64,000 nt of DNA, taken from positions 620,001-684,000 of the forward strand of contig JADJDQ010000001.1 of assembly GCA_016702605.1 (NCBI GenBank). Reading direction: 5' to 3'. Source of the stretch: Candidatus Intricatilinea gracilis. GTDB lineage: Bacteria; Pseudomonadota; Gammaproteobacteria; Burkholderiales; Burkholderiaceae_C. The notes beneath the pieces were generated by a model that ran no database searches, was not told the DNA's origin, and was given only the letters and a program-made list of their open reading frames with translations. The number at the start of each line of letters is the position of its first letter. Position 1 is the first letter of the stretch. Of this stretch, positions 60,439-64,000 are shown one piece after another. The position numbers and the translations under genes are program-made.

Positions 60439-61311
60439 TTGGTCAGGCTGAGATATTCGGTCGAACTGACCTACCAGGTGCTCTGGCCCAGCGCCGACTT
60501 CATCTTCAACATCCAGGCCGCCCACACCGCCCAGCAACGTGTGTGTGAAGAGCGCCTGACCATCGACCAGCCGGTGCGCCCGCATGCGTACACCGATGCC
60601 GTCAGCCACGCCCGGCTGCTGCGCCTGAAGGCCCTGCCCGGGCCGCTGACGGTGAGTTACGACGCCACCGTCGACATCCACCACCACCGTACCGCGCCAC
60701 AACTGCTGGCCGAGGTGTCGATGGCCGATCTGCCCGGCCACGTGTTGCCGTTTCTGTACCCGAGCCGCTATTGCGAGTCCGACCGCCTGCACGGCTTTGC
60801 GGTGCAGCAGTTCGGCCACCTGTGGCAGGGCTACAGCCGCGCCATGGCGATCCGCGACTGGGTCAACCGACGTGTGACCTTCAAGTCGAACACCTCGAGC
60901 AGCACCACCTCGGCCTGCGACACACTCGCCAGCGGCCAGGGGGTGTGCCGCGACTTCGCGCACCTGATGATCGCGCTGTGCCGCGCCGTCAACATGCCGG
61001 CACGTTTTGCCACCGGCTTCGACTTTGGCGCCGACCCCATCCTCGGCCCGCCCGACTTCCATGCCTACGTCGAGGTCTACCTGGGCGACCGCTGGTATCT
61101 GTTCGACCCCTCGGGCACGGCCATCCCGATGGGTTTCGTGCGCATCGCCACCAGCCGCGACGCGGCAGACGCCGCCTTCGCCACCATCTTCGGCGGTGTG
61201 CATTCACAGGCACCACGCGTGCACATCGCCGCCGTGGCCAACGAACGCGGCGAAGTCATCGAGCCGCACCACGTCACCGAAGCCCTCTCGACCGACTCGG
61301 CGCGGGCCTGA
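60439..61311 (+). CDS. Transglutaminase-like cysteine peptidase family protein
   Basis: A 290-residue cytoplasmic protein of the bacterial transglutaminase-like group. TTG 60439 follows GGGAGG (60428-60433) by five bases and gives MVRLRYSVELTYQ, the typical beta-rich N-terminal domain start. The catalytic triad is visible: Cys in GQGVCRDFAHLMIALCRA, His in PPDFHAYVEVYL and Asp in WYLFDPSGTA. Members of this group often sit near proteasome-like or alpha-E genes, which are not present here. The substrate is unknown; no signal peptide. Confidence 0.85.
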   Translation: MVRLRYSVELTYQVLWPSADFIFNIQAAHTAQQRVCEERLTIDQPVRPHAYTDAVSHARLLRLKALPGPLTVSYDATVDIHHHRTAPQLLAEVSMADLPGHVLPFLYPSRYCESDRLHGFAVQQFGHLWQGYSRAMAIRDWVNRRVTFKSNTSSSTTSACDTLASGQGVCRDFAHLMIALCRAVNMPARFATGFDFGADPILGPPDFHAYVEVYLGDRWYLFDPSGTAIPMGFVRIATSRDAADAAFATIFGGVHSQAPRVHIAAVANERGEVIEPHHVTEALSTDSARA

Positions 61312-61470
61312 GGCGCTCACCACGCCACGCCCGCCCGCCGGGCCATCACCGCGTCGTCCAGCCAGGCGCGCAGCGGCGCACCCTGGCTCAGGGCAAGTGC
61401 GAGCCGGCCTTGTGCAGCGCCGCGCCTACCATCGAGCGGCTTGTCATCCACACAACTCTCGAGCCCACCC

Positions 61471-62553
61471 ATGTCCGCCGGCCTGCTCGACCTGTCACGC
61501 TCCAGCCGCTTCCAGCAGACGCTCGGCCTCGAGTTGCCCATCATCCAGGCGCCGATGGCTGGTTCGCAAGGTGTGGCGCTGGCGCTGGCGGTGTGCAACG
61601 CCGGTGGGCTGGGCTCGTTGCCCTGCGCCATGCTGAACCTGGCGCAGCAGCGCGAGGCGGTGGCCGCCCTGCGCGCCGGGCTGGGTGCCGGCAGCCGGCG
61701 GCCATTCAATCTCAACTATTTCTGCCACCTGCCGCCGACGCCGGATGAGGCGCGTGACGCCGCCTGGCGCGCCGTGCTCGCGCCGTACCTCGCCGAGCTG
61801 GGCGTCGATGCCTCGGCCAGCGTGCCCGCACCGGCGCGTGCACCCATCGACGCGGCCACCGCCGAACTGCTCGACGAGCTGCGTCCGCCGGTGCTGAGTT
61901 TTCACTTCGGTCTGCCCGAGCCGGCCTTGCTGGCGCGCCTGCGCAGCTGGGGCGCAACCATCCTGTCCAGCGCCACCACGCTCGACGAAGGCCGCTGGCT
62001 GCAGGCACAAGGTGTCGACGCCGTCATCGCCCAGGGCCTCGAAGCCGGCGGCCACCGCGGCCATTTCCTGAGCGACGACCTGAGCCGCCAGCTCGGCACC
62101 TTCGCCCTGGTGCCACAACTGGTGAAGGCGCTCGATGTGCCGGTGATCGCCGCGGGTGGCATTGCCGACGCGGCCGGTGTGGCTGCCGCGCTGGCGTTGG
62201 GCGCCTCGGCCGTGCAGGTCGGCAGCGCCTACCTGTTGTGCCCCGAAGCCAGCACCAGCGCGGTGCACCGCGCGGCGCTGGCCAGCGAGGCGGCAGCCCA
62301 CACCACCCTGACGCGCCTGTTCAGCGGCCGCCCGGCCCGCGGTATCGTCAACCGGCTGATGACCGAACTCGGCGCCATGAACGCGGCTGCGCCGGACTTT
62401 CCGCTCGCCAGCGCCGCCCTCGCCCCGCTGCGCGCAGCGGCCGAGGCGCGCGGCAGCGGCGACTTCTCGCCGCTGTGGTGTGGCCAGAACGCCAGCGGCT
62501 GCCGCGCCGTGCCGGCGGGGGAGCTGACTCGAGCACTGGCAGGGTTGTCGTAG
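61471..62553 (+). CDS. Nitronate monooxygenase family flavoprotein
   Basis: FMN-dependent TIM-barrel enzyme, 360 residues, which oxidises alkyl nitronates such as propionate-3-nitronate or acts as an enoyl reductase-like enzyme. Motifs: LPIIQAPMAGSQGVALALAV, AQGLEAGGHRGHF with the catalytic His of class I NMO, PVIAAGGIADAAGVAAALAL with the phosphate-binding loop, and GASAVQVGSAYL. The C-terminal FSPLWCGQNASGCR is frequent in this class. ATG 61471 begins the conserved protein. Monocistronic, with about 160 bases on either side. Confidence 0.9.
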   Translation: MSAGLLDLSRSSRFQQTLGLELPIIQAPMAGSQGVALALAVCNAGGLGSLPCAMLNLAQQREAVAALRAGLGAGSRRPFNLNYFCHLPPTPDEARDAAWRAVLAPYLAELGVDASASVPAPARAPIDAATAELLDELRPPVLSFHFGLPEPALLARLRSWGATILSSATTLDEGRWLQAQGVDAVIAQGLEAGGHRGHFLSDDLSRQLGTFALVPQLVKALDVPVIAAGGIADAAGVAAALALGASAVQVGSAYLLCPEASTSAVHRAALASEAAAHTTLTRLFSGRPARGIVNRLMTELGAMNAAAPDFPLASAALAPLRAAAEARGSGDFSPLWCGQNASGCRAVPAGELTRALAGLS

Positions 62554-62714
62554 CCGTCGAAGCCCGACGGTGCGCGGGGTGAGCGGGTTCAGCCGACAGG
62601 CGCCGTGCTGCAGCAGCGCAGCATCGCGCAGCGGTGCGAGGAGATGTCGCGCCGCAGGCGCCGGGGCAAGGTCACGATCACCTTCCGGTGGACCTCTGGC
62701 TCGCGTCCAGCCCG

Positions 62715-63632
<918 letters not shown>

Positions 63633-63690
63633 GGCCTCAGGGTACGGCATGGCCACCCGGGCGCCCGACCCACGGGGCTACCATGCCTGC

Positions 63691-64000
63691 ATGAGTGCAT
63701 TGCCCCCCGACACCTCCATCGACGACGAACCCGCCGAGCCCGAAACCATCAAGCAGCCGCGCCTGTGGAAGGACGACGGCTGGACCGCCAAGGTCATCAA
63801 GAACGAAGGTGACGAAGGCTGGGCCGTGGCCATGACCCGCGACGGTGAAAGTGAACCCGCGCTGGTCGGCCCCTGGACCATGGGGCGCGACAAGAAGAAC
63901 CCCAAACCACTCGACACCAACGCCTTCTACACACTCGTCAAGACCGCCAGCGAAGTGCAGCGCCGCCACGAGCAGCAGTTGCACGCGCAGTTGCACAAGA
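63691..64000 (+). CDS. Conserved hypothetical protein, 5' end only
   Basis: ATG at 63691 opens a frame that continues past the window end (103 codons seen). The visible sequence is hydrophilic and acidic, with PRLWKDDGWTAKVIKNEGDE, WAVAMTRDGESEPALVGPWT, a Lys-rich KKNPKPLDTNAFYTLVKTA and a helical, Gln-rich end. Proteins of this kind appear common in Burkholderiales as short hypothetical proteins; function unknown. The start lies 58 bases from the divergent amidotransferase start. Confidence 0.75.
   Translation, partial: MSALPPDTSIDDEPAEPETIKQPRLWKDDGWTAKVIKNEGDEGWAVAMTRDGESEPALVGPWTMGRDKKNPKPLDTNAFYTLVKTASEVQRRHEQQLHAQLHK

Overview
The window is high-GC DNA from a betaproteobacterium. Gene content (cytochrome c4-like protein, MsrP/MsrQ, LipB/LipA, GatB, LamB-type porin, type VI secretion genes, Burkholderiales-style hypothetical genes) and the strong C/G third-position bias suggest Burkholderiales of the Leptothrix/Rubrivivax/Ideonella type. 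The genus is inferred from gene content only. I saw no rRNA, tRNA or CRISPR array.

Layout. 0.1-18.0 kb is housekeeping chromosome: a di-haem cytochrome c, the methionine sulfoxide repair pair msrP-msrQ, a Sel1-repeat protein, lipB-lipA, a lipoprotein, gatB, pyrE with a DUF4124 gene, an exonuclease III family gene divergent from pyrE, a GMC oxidoreductase, an acyl-CoA synthetase/GNAT fusion (Pat-like) and a maltoporin-like porin with a strong terminator. 18.06-22.63 kb is a compositionally odd island. It is bounded by three direct and three inverted copies of a GCAACTCTGTGTCGAC-type repeat and has no transposase. It holds a tyrosine-recombinase remnant, two unrecognised membrane proteins (the second ends in ankyrin-like repeats and is frameshifted) and two copies of a diverged interspersed repeat. 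An MBL-fold hydrolase starts 15 bp after the last repeat.

23.4-33.7 kb holds half of a type VI secretion cluster: tssJ, tssK, tssL (with OmpA domain), tssM (frameshifted), tagF and a Ser/Thr kinase with a DUF4384 tail. The other half lies 20 kb further on (52.4-59.7 kb): an OmpA protein, a PP2C phosphatase, an FHA protein (TagH), a LysM/TPR-like lipoprotein and a TIGR02270-like protein. Core genes tssA-I, hcp and clpV are not in the window. The kinase, phosphatase and FHA protein would form the usual threonine-phosphorylation switch for the system.

The DNA between the halves looks layered. 33.6-38.9 kb is a low-GC block with one giant gene: an alpha/beta-hydrolase (SERAC1/SesB-like) fused to a STAND P-loop NTPase and a long helical C-terminus, the architecture of an NLR-like immune receptor. 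Its right edge runs into a truncated copy of the 3' end of a gspE/pilB-like gene whose last 17 codons are synonymously recoded. The complete, though frameshifted, gspE-like gene lies 8.75 kb away in the same orientation. Between the two copies are an AbrB/PIN toxin-antitoxin pair with a palindromic operator and a ten-gene Mrp-type cation/proton antiporter operon. A gamma-glutamyltransferase follows gspE.

59.7-64 kb carries a transglutaminase-like protein, a nitronate monooxygenase family protein, a class I glutamine amidotransferase interrupted by a microsatellite-encoded Asp/Thr/Ala tract, and the start of a conserved hypothetical gene. Three separate single-base frameshifts (21.8, 29.8 and 48.76 kb) mean that either the assembly has indels or several accessory genes are decaying.
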